Shown here: piece after piece, positions 35,625-48,542 of the stretch
Layout: each line of letters opens with the position of its first letter
Numbering within the stretch: the stretch's first letter is position 1
Source of the DNA: Corinectria fuckeliana
Taxonomy: Eukaryota > Ascomycota > Sordariomycetes > Hypocreales > Nectriaceae
Assembly (NCBI GenBank): GCA_019137255.1
Contig: WPDH01000157.1
Location: 85,215 to 149,214, forward strand
Length of the DNA: 64,000 nucleotides
Direction of reading: 5' to 3'
The notes under the pieces: model-generated
Database searches by the model: none
What the model was told of the DNA's origin: nothing
The model's input: the letters and a program-made list of their open reading frames with translations, nothing else
Program-made: the position numbers and the translations under genes

Positions 35625-37000
35625 TAGGAGCGAAGACTGGGAGCGCAGGAAAGCTTGCGCCGCGGGAGTTAAGTACCTTTTGTTCAAGCTCCTTTCTCGG
35701 TGAAGGCGAAAATCAGATCAGGTCACCCTCTGGGCCTTCGTACAAGGACTGACTGAGTACGTCAGATAAGGTGACAGGACCATACAAGAACCAGACGCAC
35801 CTTTAGGTGGGGGAGCGGGGTCGCGTCCTCGACGAGTTGCAGGGTGCGAACAAGGTTGGCTCGGAGTAGCTTTGGTGCTGATGGATGCCGAGCAAGCGGG
35901 AGCAAGCAGCAAGACGGATAGGCGGTTTGATTTGGATGAAGGACGGATGATTGATGCACTTGAAAGACAAAGGAAGAAGAAACAAAGCTGCGAAGAAGCT
36001 GTAGAAGCTTGAGGCGGGAGGTTTCTGGTCTTGAGCTAGAGGGCGTCTCGACTGATCGAGGCTGGATGCAGCTTGAAGCTAGGTAGGCGGGCAAGTGGGC
36101 GAGACAGAACGAATGCCGGGGTAGCTAGCTAGCTTGCGGATCCGGCATACGGGAACGGCGCAGAATAGAAGAGAGGAGGGGGGGGGGGAGAGGAGAGGAG
36201 CAGAGCAAAAGAGCAGACGATGAGGGAGCAAAGCAAGTAGGGACTTGACGGCAGTATGCTGTTTAGTAGTAGTACATATGATAATTGATGATGAGGAAGT
36301 CGGAAGAGGAGTAGAAACAAAGATGGTGGTGCGTTTTGTTGAGAGAAAGAGGAAGAGTAGAAAAGGCAGGAGGGAGCCGGCCAAGGGTACTTACCTGTAT
36401 TCAGGCTGTCACGGTAGCTTCGACCACTGGTTCGAGTGAAGGGAAGCAAGGAAGGTAGATATGCTGCGGTTGCCATGGACCTCCCTGTCCTTTCATCATG
36501 AGTTGCTCGTCCTCCCAGACCTCCCTCATCATGCCTACTGCTACCCGGCCATTCCTATTTCTGCCCACAATCCTCCCTCCTTCTCGGTGATGAATGACCT
36601 TTCGGATGCATGTCTGAGCAAATCAGTCTGCAATGTCTCTGCCCCTCCCACCTTCAGCATCACCACCCTTCTGTAACATGACGACATTGTCTAAGCACAC
36701 CGCAACCTCAACCTCGTCCTCAACCTCACGCAAGCATCAAGCATCAAGCATCAAATATCAAGCATCCACCAAGTGCCAAAGACAAAGCCATGCGCAGCTC
36801 GGAATGGGTATTCTGAGGTTGATAAAGTAACGGCTCCCTTCACGCACCTCTCACTGGAAACCATGTAGCAATTCATCTCTCCCCCACCCATCCCATCCCA
36901 TCCCGTCCCGTCCCATCCTATCTCGCTCCACAAGCCTCCCCCAATACCCCCCCCATTCCTCCATCACGATCACGATCACGGCGTATGCTCCCAGCTTCAC

Positions 37001-37025
37001 TCCATCCATCCATCCATCCATCCAT
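37001..37025. repeat. TCCA tetranucleotide microsatellite
   Basis: Six tandem TCCA units in an otherwise pyrimidine-rich stretch. Confidence 0.9.
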
Positions 37026-39013
37026 ACATTCTCCTCGTCCTCCTCCGTCCCGCTCCTCTCACTCTCCATAGCGCGAACTCAACTAGCTCCATCCTAGCAA
37101 GCCCCTCCTTCGCCACGGATTGCGGGACCGAGACGTCCGCCTCTGCGAGAAGTCGCCGTGTGCCCCAGAGCTGAGGTCTAGATGTCTCTCAACTTGACTT
37201 TCCGAACCAGCCGGGTGCCTTCGTGGAGACGTAGGCAAACAAATACCCCAACTCGCTTTCGTGAGGCATTTCAACCCCTCCCTCGGTCACTGAAAACCAC
37301 TCGCCGGCCGAATCTCATGGATCTTGCCGAGTGGGCGCAAGCCCCCGGTCGTCATGACGCCAGGCGGCATTGGGTATCTATCAGCACCCAGCGTCCGATC
37401 GGTCCCCCCGGCGGCGGGCCCATCTTGGTGGTGGCCTGATGGCGGCGATGTTGGCCCTGGTTGGTGTTGCATCCAGCAAGGCTCTTCAAAGCACGCCATG
37501 AATGGACAGCTTCGGAGCCTCTTGTTTTAGTTTCATCGCCAATAATTGCGACAGGAACGTCCCTGCCGTCGACCAACCAACCTGCCGACCAACCAGTTGA
37601 ATCAATCCCGAAAGCATTCGTTCTCAGTACAGACAAAGCTCCCATGAACACCTTGCAGTTGAGACATCTGTCCTCGAAGGCCCAAGCTCCAAGCCACTCC
37701 TTAATGCAAGCTAACGCCCCTTGCGGCGGCGGGACAGATGTGAATGGGACTAACTGCGGACGCCTCAAACATAACTAGACTAGTTATGCATGCTAGCTTT
37801 GTACAGTACTTCGAGTCCAGCGAACTGTAGGGTATAATTAGAGCTGAGCTTCAAGTACCCGGAGTCGAGCTAGCAGTTATGATGCCCGGCGAGCTGTAGC
37901 GAGTTGCTTGGTGCCGAGGTCATCGGCGTCATACGAAACCTTGTCATTCCCAAGTTGTGACCAATGTCGCACGTCGCTTTCTTAGACAAGTAGCTGCCGA
38001 ATCCAAGCCGCCTCGGCGATGAAGTGGTTCACTCCGTCTTATGTAAACCAACTCGACTAGCCGTATTGGTTCTCCTCGGGTGTCCCCGTAACCTAAGCTA
38101 TTATCTAGATCCCCTGAGCCATTGTGGTACGCTACTAGTTGTGCTTGCTGCTCAAAACTCTCAGAACATGTCAATCAACATCATCAAAATGGGTTGTACG
38201 GAAAATTCATCCAAGGGGTCCTGACTCGCTGAAAATCTCTTCTCTTCTTTTCATTCATGAATCCTCTTGTTCGAGCTGGGCTACTATGAAAACATCCATT
38301 TGCATGCCAAAGGTCCCGTCTTCTCGTAGACATCCCTACGCCCGGCTAGACATCAACAACAATAACAGCTACCGAAAAAGAAAAAGAAACCGCTTTCTTC
38401 CCCAGCCTAGACACCGGCAGTGCTCGCAGGAGTGTGAAGTGAGTGTCAAGTTTTTGCTTCTTTTCACTCCGTTCTTCAGGCATGATTGATGCCGCCATCC
38501 ACGTGCTCCATGTCCGGCACCGTCATTGGCCGCGGGTCCGTCCGTATCAATTCGATCAAAGCCGCTTTCCCAGAAGCCGCTGCCGTGTCCGAGTAGGCAA
38601 AATCCAAAGCTGTAAAGTCTTGTGCTCCCACGTCTATTGGCCACGCGAGGGCCTAGGATCGAAACAAGAAGAGAGAGAGTATATGAATATAAGAGGCCGT
38701 CAAACTGAATGTGACTCTCGTCCGGCTGTGTCATCGGGTAGTCGAGTTGTGTCCGCTGTAACCTCGACCGGGCGTCGCAAATTCGTCGTCAAATCCAGAC
38801 TGTAGCAGGAAGCCCGTCCGTCTGCGAATGGACGCGCGAGAGCGAGAAAAGAGCATAGAAGCAAGAAACGCCGCATCAAAAGAAAACAAAGACATGTGTA
38901 TAAATAAGTCGCCCTCTTTCCCATCCCCAAACTCCGAATAATGCTTTCGACGCCGGCCAGCATAGTCCCGAATATTCACATCATTAGTCGCAAACCCAAA
39001 CTGCAATTTCCCA

Positions 39014-40394
39014 TCAAAGGATTCCAGAGTCCTTAAGCGCGTTATTCAAGATGGTCTCTTTGACTGCTGCAAAGACGAGTCGGATGTTCGATGTATCTGT
39101 TGCTTGCGTCAAGCTGCGGCATGCGTTAGCCCCCGAGTTCCATCGATAAAAGCTTCCATCTCGAAATACATACTGAGGATACAGATTTAGATGGGCTCTG
39201 TTGACCTGGTTGAAGCGCCATAGCAGATACTTGGCAGCTTTGTTGACATCGTTGCCACCAGAGTAATCGGGAAAGTAGTTTCCCAGTGGTGACCGCGCGA
39301 GCTTTAGCTTGAAGATGTCCACCTTGTTGAGGAACAAGATGATACTGGTTCGCATAAACCAACGAGAGTTGACCACCGAGTCGAACAGCAACAGACTCTC
39401 CATCATTCGATTCTAATCATTGGTCAGTAAAATTGGCACTTTTGTCATTCTTCTGCACGAGGGAAACCCACCTGGCTGCTCTCCTCCAGCAACACCTGGT
39501 CGTACTCGCTCAAAGCAACGCAGAAGATAATCGAGGTCACATTCTCGAAACAGTGAATCCACTTCTTTCTTTCGCTTCGTTGGCCGCCTACATCGAACAT
39601 GCTATCGCAAGTGTCAGCAATTTGATAGTGGTCTGCGTGCGCGCTTCCCGGGGACAGGGTCGTACTGTATGCTTAACTGGCCCATCTGGAATCTCGTCTC
39701 GTAAATGCCCGTCGTCTTCGTTCGTGCTCGGAGGACGTCCATCTCGTTGGGGAGGTAATCGGTGGCCACTATTCGCATCACCTCCTGGAAAAAGCTGCAA
39801 CGTAGGCTTGTTAGGTATTGTCACGCCATGTAAACTCGCGCAAACTCACTATTCTGCCGAGTCCATTAGGTAGAACTCAGTCTGGTGCTCCATGAGAAGC
39901 TCCTTGGCTGGGTCTTCCCATAATGATTTTACGGCGACGCCGACTCGAGCATCGATCTGAGCTTGGGGACCCGACTCGGCCTGATACTCCAATAGGAACT
40001 CTGCGTGCGCCTTGTTCTCTTCATTTTGGGGCTCGATGTTGAACTGCTGCATCGCCGTAATGACGGCCTTTGCGCACTCGACGAGATTCTTAAACACGGT
40101 GGGTCGATAGTTGAATAGCTCATCCTCTGAATACCCCTGGAGGTGGATGATTTTCATCTGCTTGACGATTGTCGACTTGCCGCTTTCGCCGGAACCTGAA
40201 GCATCCAGTGTGTTAGTAATGGGTAGTCGTTATCGAAGAAGCAACGCCGGTCGCCCTGGTCGGATCCTACCTAGGAGCAGGATCTTGCATTCCTTCCGTA
40301 ATCGCTTCGAGTCCTCCTCGAGGATCTTGTCGATGGCCTGACTCTTCTTCTTCTGGTCCACCTCCTCATTGCTAGAACTCATACAAGCGCCCAT
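39014..40394 (-). CDS. G protein alpha subunit, group III (GNA-3-like)
   Basis: GTP-binding switch at the plasma membrane that couples receptors to adenylate cyclase; group III subunits raise cAMP in response to carbon source and affect conidiation. Six exons in coding order: 40394-40271, 40195-39850, 39794-39666, 39601-39472, 39412-39174 and 39113-39014; five introns of 55-75 bp; 355 residues. MGACMS at the start gives a myristoylated Gly2 and a palmitoylatable Cys. Nucleotide-binding motifs are all present: GSGESGKST, split by intron 1 after the first base of the Gly codon, RTKTTG (switch I), DVGGQRSERKKW (switch II), NKVD and TQATDTSN. The C-terminus NALKDSGIL marks group III and lacks the Cys target of pertussis toxin found in group I. 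Length matches Neurospora GNA-3 (356). Confidence 0.97.
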
Positions 40395-41433
40395 GTTGGC
40401 AAATCGCGGGGGGTGCGCAGCGGGTCCGAGAGAATAGCGAGGCTGGCTCGGTCCTTGTCGAGGACAATTCGGGTTGAGTGGTTCGCGATAAGGACAATCA
40501 GCAGCGCATGGCTGTCGGGCAGTTTACGGCTGACAGGCGGCGTCGTGGTATAGGGAACGGCCCGGGGGGGATATAGCCACGGCGTTGTACGGACGAGAAT
40601 CGATCGTGGCTCTAGAGCGATACAAGTTGGATCGGCGGCTGGTTACGGCAGAAGGCTGGCGAGGGCGGAGAAGTGGAAGGAGGAGCGACTACGGAACGGA
40701 CGGACTGGGGGCGTGGTGGTGTCGAGCTCAGCAGCGGTTGTGGTGAAGGCGGGAGACGAGAGGTCGGGAAGGCGAGGGAGACGGCGAGATATGGTGAGGG
40801 TTTTCGAGAGACGGACGAACAGAAGGGGTCGAAGTGGGAGAGAGGGAGCTGGGGAGAGAGGTCATACGGCGTGGAAGGGGTCGAAAAGATCGAGAGATGG
40901 TGAAGCTGGCAACAAGGCGCGGCGGCGGTGGGCGACAAGAGAGCAGAAGTGTATGGGCCGTACCTATCGCTGCAAATGGCCGGCCGTGGGCGCTACTGGG
41001 AGCTTGTGCAGGGCGTACCAAGTATCCGTACCTGCAACTACTACTAAGTACTTGACAAGGTGCCTAGAGTACAGGGCGCTGGGCGCTGGGCTCTGGGCTC
41101 TGGGCGCTGGGGAACCTCGACAATGACGAGACAAAGTTGGCGCGGGGGGTGTGTGGCACCAATTGGCGTTGGCGTTGGCGGTGGCCTGTGGGGAACGGGG
41201 AACGGGGAACGAGGGGAGCAGGGGGTGGTGGAAGCTGGGAAGGGAGAAGAGGCTTGACTTGATTGATGAAGGGGGCGCTGGCAGAATGGCGACACAGAGG
41301 GACGCGTGCTTCTTCTTTTCCCTCGGAGGGCTCCTGTTTAGAGGAGACGGCTATTGGATTCGATCGACAGTCCCGGAATCGGAAGCAGTTGACGAGGTAA
41401 GCCTAGATGTCACGTAGACAGACAATGGGCAGT

Positions 41434-41489
41434 GTATGTGGTATGTGGTATGTGGTATGTGGTATGTGGTATGTGGTATGTGGTATGTG
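41434..41489. repeat. (GTATGTG)8 minisatellite
   Basis: Eight perfect 7-bp units, followed by an alternating purine-pyrimidine stretch (GTGCGTGCGCGCGTGTG) to about 41520. Confidence 0.97.
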
Positions 41490-42981
41490 TGAGTGTGCGT
41501 GCGCGCGTGTGTACGTACGTTACGTGGCCGTGTGAGAGTGAGAGTTGAGAGCGCACACGAGAGGAAGTCCGCCCCGGGAGCTGCCGCAGTGAGTTGAGGC
41601 AGTTCGGGCAGGCAGCTCGTGAGAAGGCGTGAGCGTCAGCGCGACCTTGTGAGTCGGCAGCATGGAAGCAGCCTTTCGTCTGCTGGCGACGTGCAGTGCC
41701 GTGCAAGAGTCAGCGTCTCAGTCCGGCCCGGTTACTTGTAACAGTGATAAGCAGCTGATGGCTGACGACATGTTCACAATCTGGTACTCATGCTCAAGCT
41801 ACGAAGTGGGTAGCCAGTACTTAACCTGTATCTAACCAGCCGGGCGACAAAGACGGAGAGCCAAACCCACTTTGTTTCTATTTCTCTCCCTCGCCAGGCG
41901 CTGGCGCAGCCTCAGCCCAATGCGACCCTGACTCTCCTTATTACAAGGGCCACCACGGGGGGTTATTTATGGCTGGTTCAATCGGCAATAACAGTGAATC
42001 AGTAGCTTGCTTTGTAGACTACGTAGTATGCTACTTTGCAGTGGTGCGAGTTCTGCCCTCCTTTCGTCGTCTTTACTTTATTTAACTTTTCCCTCGGGTG
42101 CCTCGACGAGCCCAGCCCATGTGTCCGTCCCTCGGCCATCACGTGCGTAGCTGGCTTTCAAGATTTCCCGTCAGATATTGTCCCTTCAGCTGAGAACGCA
42201 AAAAAACCACCTTCCCAGGCACCAGACTAGTCGAGCTGCGTCACAAAGCCTCTCTTCACCTGTCAAAGACTCGAGTGCCATTGTCTCCCCCGATATGTCT
42301 CACATCTTACGCCACGGCTTGGCAAAGGGGCTGCAAATTGCGCTGGGCTCGCAGCAGCCCTGTACTATCAGAATCTTGCCCCAAAGCAGTAAGCGGCCAA
42401 AACGGCACTGCAGTGGTGGGTGGATGGTTGGCAGGCCCCCCGCCGAGACAACTTCAGGAGTAAGTATGTACTTAGGTAGGTAGGTAGTGAATTGAGATGG
42501 AGTTGGAAGCCTTCTCGCATTGCCACCCTCAACGGGCAGCATTGGCGATGGACATCGGCGTGCTTCGTACATGCGCAGCCGTGAGAGGCTGGCATACGTG
42601 ATGCATCTGCACTTTGTACTCCCTCACTAGAAAGGGCCCATCGTTCCATCAAGTGGCATACATACCGTCCTTGTTGTGTCCGTTGGGGTACCTACTATAC
42701 CTACGTACTATGTATTATATGTAATCTATGGATTGTCCAACTGGTTGCTCAGGGCGCTGCCCGCGTTGAGTTGGAGGCCAACGCCGGTGGAGCCAGAGCG
42801 GCACGTCGACTTTCTTTTTTTCCGGCACGATGCTACTGGGACGCAGCCTGGAGAAAAAGAAACAAGTGACAAAACACCCAATAAAAGGGCGCTAGCATGA
42901 GATGTGAGCGGGATTATGGAACATGAGAAGTGAGGGATGAAAACGACGGGCAGTGAACCGCGCCTGTAAACTCTACCAGCC

Positions 42982-42997
42982 GGGGGGGGGGGGGGGG
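42982..42997. repeat. G16 homopolymer
   Basis: Run of sixteen G on the + strand; length may be imprecise for sequencing reasons. Confidence 0.8.
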
Positions 42998-45900
42998 TTC
43001 CTTGCACGAGTACGTACTCCCAGGGGTGGGGGGCATTCACGGCTTCACGCCGATTGAACCCGCTGAACCCATATCTGCGGATTACGATTTGGCCTGGCGT
43101 GCCGCCCACGTTGTGATGACCTTCACCACCGCAACGGCGAGCCACTTCCCCGATTGTCCCCTTGCTTGGCGACCAGGCGGGAGTCGATTGAACAATGTCC
43201 CAGCCTCTTCCTACTTCGTACACACCCGCCATTCATCTGCGTCTTGTGGCCCACCTGCCTGCTGCATGTCTCCGACATGGCAGACGCCTCTCTGCACGAA
43301 GGCGTATGCATCATGCTTCAATAATCTCAAGTTTGTTTGACCACAGCTCTCTTCCCTGACTATTCATTCGTCAGGAGTCGGGACGATCGCGTCGGTGCAG
43401 CAAGGGGCTGCACGCAATTCCCCGTGCCCCCCCCTCCCCCCGCCTACGAAGTTCCGAATGGCACAACCAAGTGGTACGTGGTGCAATATCGACCTGCCCG
43501 TTTCCCTTCAGATCAAGCCAATCCGTCTTCGCTGCGGTGGCGTTACATGGGGGGGGCAATCCTTCCTCACCGAGACCCAGCCGCGCCGCAGACCGTGTTG
43601 TGCGCCAACCGCAATTTGGCGAGATATCCAAATAAAATAAATTTTCATTTCCATCATGGCAGCCAGCGAATCACCGACCCGCCAGCTTACCCCGACTCCC
43701 AACGACGCGTTGGCGCGCTCCCGGCCGGCGGTGCGCTCCCGGCTCCCGGACCTCGATGGCACGACCAGGAAGACACGTGGGCGCCAGCTGAGAGCTCGAC
43801 CGCGCAGCAGAAGCAAAAAGTGTGGCCTAGACGTCTGGTACGACTTGGATTTTTCGTAGGCAAAAAAATTCAAATACCTATGGTGATTTCTCTCTCCAGG
43901 AGAACATGGCTGGCTTCTAAAAGGACCTCATAAAATGCGCAGGTCATAAACCAGCAGCTCCCAATGCCTTAGAGTGGTGATGATCTACGTTATAAGGGGA
44001 AGTAAATACCTCTCACAAGTTTTCATTCTAAGTAACGAATACCAGAAAAAGCAATAGGGTTTCCACCACTCAAGATGAAATCGTCGAATATTGTTGCTTC
44101 ATCAAGGGGTATGCATTGGGCCTTGTTACTTAATTACAGTCTCTGGTCATGAAAGGAAGCTCTTCTTGAACTCCCGCGCCAAACTCTACACACACTATTT
44201 CGGAGCGCATCTAAGAGTTGGAATAAACCAGACAGGAAGGAAATAATGTACATAGATACCTGGACTACGCGTTGGCTGTGTTCCGAATCGGGGAATTCTT
44301 CTACCTTCTGTCGCTTCCGGTTACTCGTATCTCGCCCCTTGGCTGTCTTCCCTGTCCGCCTTGTCGCCGGCATCCCGATTTGGAGACGTTGCCCCGCCTG
44401 CAATCAACAGCCCCTGAGTGCTTTATCGATGAGAGTTTTTAATCCCTTCCCGTGGTTGACTCGACTTTCCTGCCATGCCCAGCAGCTGCTTACATACATA
44501 CTATGTAATTAGTAAAGGTAAGGCACTTGATATCCAGCCGCCGGAACCACACCCACAGATAGCTGCAGACTGCCTACCTACCTGTTCGTGCATTCAAGGA
44601 ACTGTTCCAGAAGGCAGCTAGCGACCGACTCCGGTTCTCGTTCTAGCTGCATGGCCGGACTGGGCCTATGTAAGAGGCGCCCGGTGTCACCGCGCACTGC
44701 GACTCCACACAAGCTTCGTTGTCCATGCATCTATCCCTTCTTGAACATGTCCTGTCTCACCTGCTAGCAAGTGCTTCAGCTCAGACAAAACGCAAGCAGG
44801 GCAGCTTGTCAGTCTGTGCCGTGTCTCACCGCAACCCTTGGGCTGTTTCAAGCTTGTGGTCCTCCTGGTATGGACGACGAATCGAGCTTCCCATTTGCAC
44901 TCTCTGTCTCTAATTCTCACAAGTGCCGCGGCTCACACCACCCTCCCGCCCGATCCCCGAGCCACTCTCACCAGCGCCGGTTCTGCGCAGTTCGTCCCAT
45001 CGAAGACTTGCATCCAGCCACGGGCGATCTCATGCACGCTCTCGGCGGCTGGAGCAACGGATGTGATGCCGTAGCTGCTGCCAAGCCATTGGCCGTGGTG
45101 CCTCACCGCCGGTCAACACCATGGAGAAATCCCGCCCGGCCAAGTGCCTAGTGCCTAGTAGCCTTAGGGTGAACCCTTCCGACCCAGCCGATTATGCAAG
45201 GAGCCTGCAAGCAATTGTATATTTCTGCACAGCATCTTCAAAGATAGTCATAAATGCGGCAGCTGCAGACGCAAGTTTTTTAGACCGACTACTCCCATCA
45301 CTCCTAACGCGGAAGGTGAACCAACATCAAGCTTCTTATTTTCTTCCATTCCTTTAGCTGGCGAGATGAATTACTTACCAAGGCAGCTTTGTCCTAAAGT
45401 AATCCCGCGAGTAGCAGCTGATTCTAGACATGAGTTTTCTTGTCTTGATTCGCTGAATGGTGGACCTAGACCTAAGACGTTCGATGTAAGCGAATCGAAG
45501 GATTTTACAGCAAGATGTACTTACAAAGTGGTTAATTTAGTAGAAATCCTAAGCAAAACCAAACGCACTGGATTTAAGGTTGCTTCAAAATACTATGTAG
45601 AGTCTTCTACTATTATCCATTCCAGGTCATTAGCCAAGCCGAGGTTAGGATCGTGGCTTCAGCTAAACCGCAAATATATTCGTCGAGTCCAACTCTCTTG
45701 CCGACGATGGCCACACTCAATGTCAACACTACAAGGAAACTTTGCTCGGTAACATCTCACATCTTACGTCTTCTCGTATTCTGTCATAAGCCCCACGATG
45801 CTTCATTTACGCGGGGCGGCGGGGCGAGACCGTATAGTGTAGTTTGAAGTCAAACCACTTACAAGAACATGTGATTTGATCCTTCGCCTCGTACAGGGAC

Positions 45901-46155
45901 CTCGATGCCGAGGTATATTCTTGGCTGTGCTGTCGAGTCGGCTTGGGATCGTCTGAACTTTGTGTAGATGGTTCATTGTGATGACTCAACCAGACGAAAC
46001 TCTGGTGAGGTCTTCGCTTTGTCTGTTTCGTGGTAAAAGGTTCGCATCCATCCCCAAAACCCTCTCGTCTCTTTTACTCCACTTTAGATACATGTTTCAA
46101 AGCATTCAGTCTAACGCTTGGCCTCAGAAGTATATTTCTCTTGCCTGTGTTGATG

Positions 46156-46720
46156 TCATGGTTCCTTTGCTAACCAGCACTCAAAAAGACCCCATATAGA
46201 TCTGGCCGGCTTCAACTTTTGGCGTCTCGGTAGCTTTAGGCCGGCAGCTAGAAGCACTGCTGCGATGTTAGGATCCCTTGCACAAAGACGTGCATTGACT
46301 GCCTGCTCGAGTATTAATAAGCCTCTGATCGAGTGCCACCACGTGGGGATGTTTGCATCCTTTCTCGCCAGCACGTGGCGGAAACTCAATGAGAAGGGCT
46401 AATGAGTAATTAGCACCCATGCTTTTACGTCCTTGGCTATCAAGGAACTCGCGTGCGTCACATATCTGTGCGCAGGATCAAGCACAGCCTCTGATAACAA
46501 AGAGCTCGGCCGTGTGTTATGATCTTACTCTGTGGTGGACAACAGATGGACGAAGCTCCCTCCACATGGGAGAGTATGGCTTTGCTTGCATCACGCAGCA
46601 TATTCTGTTCCTGGGGGGTTTTCGGAGTAGGAAGCATCCATTCCACGAGTCCGTGTAAATGTGCAAGGCACTGCCGGGATGAGCAGCCTGCTAATGAGGC
46701 GTTCAGCCTGTTTTGAAGTG
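46156..46720 (-). pseudogene. Possible decayed coding remnant
   Basis: Reading leftward, one frame gives LHGLVEWMLPTPKTPQEQN and on through KAILSHVEGASS to a stop at 46458. A second frame, shifted, reads VLARKDANIPTWWHSIRG to a stop at 46156. Both have protein-like composition and are close together. There is no recognisable domain, no start and no splice pair I can defend, so this is only a suggestion of a broken gene. Confidence 0.2.
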
Positions 46721-47286
46721 TGATCTAAGACATGCAGCGCGCCGCCTCAGTCACCCCGCCAATTCGGATAGGCGGGGGAGGGATCAGCATATGTGAGGGT
46801 TGACTCGGCAGTCCATCGACCAGTAGGAAGTCTGCGCAGGCCAATGGGCTGGCAAGGGCATGCAAGACACGTCGACAGGCAGATATTCGGGGCAGTTTGG
46901 TGGTGGGTGCTCGTACATGCATGCGATGCGACCCTTCGTTGCCTCGCCGAGCGGTCACGTCCAATAAGTGTAGGGTGCAGCAAATGATCCCCACGGAGGC
47001 GGAGGCAAGACCATAGCGAGGCTGGAGGCTCGGAGCCCCAAGGATAGGACCAGGGTCAAGTGTTGGTGACGTGGATGGTGATGCTCTCTCAAGTATCACA
47101 TCACGCCACAGATCTTTGAGTGTGACAACGAAATCACTAGGGTGAAGAAGGCGGTAGGCACGATGCTTGAGGAAAAGGGCATTTTGATCGAGCCATCAGC
47201 AACTGATACTCAGGAGCAAAATGGGGGGGCGGAGAGATCAGGGGGAGTGATAGAGACCAAGGCTCGTGCTTTGAGGCAGGGAGCAA

Positions 47287-47450
47287 GGTAAAGAAAAGAG
47301 GCCATATTTGTCTACCAGCGACTCGAACCTAGGGTCATATTGGCTGTAGAATTGGGTTGTGTGGGCTGAATTAGATACCAGAACTGCTAGTGGAAATTTT
47401 GCGGTGGAAATTTCGTGTCGTGGGCACATGCCGCTCGACCACCCGGGCTC
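47287..47450 (-). other. tRNA-like Pol III module (A box, B box, T-run)
   Basis: The minus strand has TGGTCGAGCGG, a perfect A-box match (47431-47441), and about 102 bp further on GTTCGAGTC, a perfect B-box match (47320-47328), then TTTT about 30 bp downstream of the B box (within 47287-47301). The acceptor and T stems do not pair, so it does not fold as a tRNA. It could be a tRNA relic or a SINE-type element; a direct repeat GTGGAAATTT lies between the boxes. Confidence 0.35.
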
Positions 47451-48542
47451 ATAACTGTGACATTTTCTGCAAAAGTGGAACGCTCCGCTTTGGAAAGCTT
47501 TGAACATGGTATATGTACCTTAGCACACCCCCTTAGGTCGTGACGTAGACGCGGCAGGACCTAAATTGCTGAAATAGAGCGTGTTCTGGCTGAGGTGAGT
47601 GCCACGTGATAAGTACATACCTTGGTAGGTAGTGGATGAGGTGATGTTGCGGGCATGGAATTCATGGATCCCGTCCAATTTCTTAAATTCTTAGTGGACC
47701 AGCGCACCGATGATGCACTGAATGAATGCTGCTGACTGACTGATGCTGAGTGACCTGACGCTGGAGGCAATAAAGTTGGCCAGGGCGATGGATGAATGAA
47801 TAGGTAGGTGACCTCCCGAGTCCCCATGGACCAGTAACAGTGACGCCACGGCCCCGACGTTAGCATCCAATCCATCTAATAATTCTTAGCACTGTCTAAT
47901 TTCACCAGTCGTCTTCTCCCTTCTCCATGAATTTCCCACAACCAACCTAACGCCTGCTCACCCATCGCGATTGCATCGACCTTTGACGACTCCATCCCTT
48001 TATTCTCATCGCCATTGTTATCCGTCCTTCTTTCTTCCCTCTTCCCTCTTCTCCTACTCCGAACCCCCGCCGCCAATACCACTCTGCATCGTCTGCCGTG
48101 CCACCTCGAGTCCTAGCTACCGGGTCCAGTTATGAACTTCGCGAGCTGTTCTTGACCGCCTCCGTATACCCATTTGACAACCCTCCGCGGGGCCCAAGAC
48201 GCCACTCGACAGGTCCCCGGAGGCCTTCCGTCTCCCTAATTGCGACCTCCTTTCGAACCCTCCGCCCCCCTAGTTTGGCCGTCAAACCCTCGATTCTGCT
48301 CTCTGCTCTCTGCCTTCTGCCGACGACACCCTAGCGACACCCTGCGACACCTACTACGCAACCTTACTACTAGCCGACGCCAACCTCGACAATTGCGACA
48401 ACCTCTGTTTCCAATTCCTCGAGCGCCTAAAAGACCGCTTCCGATCGACTCCCCCACGTACATCGAAAGACAATAGTGGCACTGCGAGCTAGGATTTATT
48501 CTTCTTTACTTGGCGGGTGGTCAAGCCGCGCCCCCACTCACA

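Larger units (their letters stand above)
35559..39013. other. Spacer: glycogen phosphorylase promoter and G-alpha 3' side
   Basis: 3.5 kb without a convincing gene. It contains purine-rich G-runs at about 36175-36200, TCCCA/TCCCG pentamers near 36885-36925, and about six TCCA units at 37001-37025. ORFs here are short and have no domain. Confidence 0.5.
40395..48542. other. 8.1 kb gene-poor spacer
   Basis: The longest stretch without a supported gene. The first ~700 bp are the CT-rich promoter of G-alpha. Then come a (GTATGTG)8 array (41434-41489), a G16 run (42982-42997), and somewhat AT-richer DNA at about 43850-46200. A 128-residue ORF at 45366-45752 (+) matches nothing I know. Minus-strand reading at about 46156-46720 looks coding-like but in broken frames. 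A tRNA-like Pol III element lies at 47287-47450. The last 500 bp are CT-rich and belong to AVL9. Old, decayed insertions are possible; no terminal repeats or transposase motifs were seen. Confidence 0.5.

Noticed and set aside
43337..43933. 198-codon plus ORF
   Set aside because: Pro-rich from C-runs, no recognisable motif, overlaps other equally open frames.
47300..47450. Functional tRNA at this locus
   Set aside because: A and B boxes match, but acceptor and T stems do not pair and the spacing is too large; kept only as a tRNA-like element.
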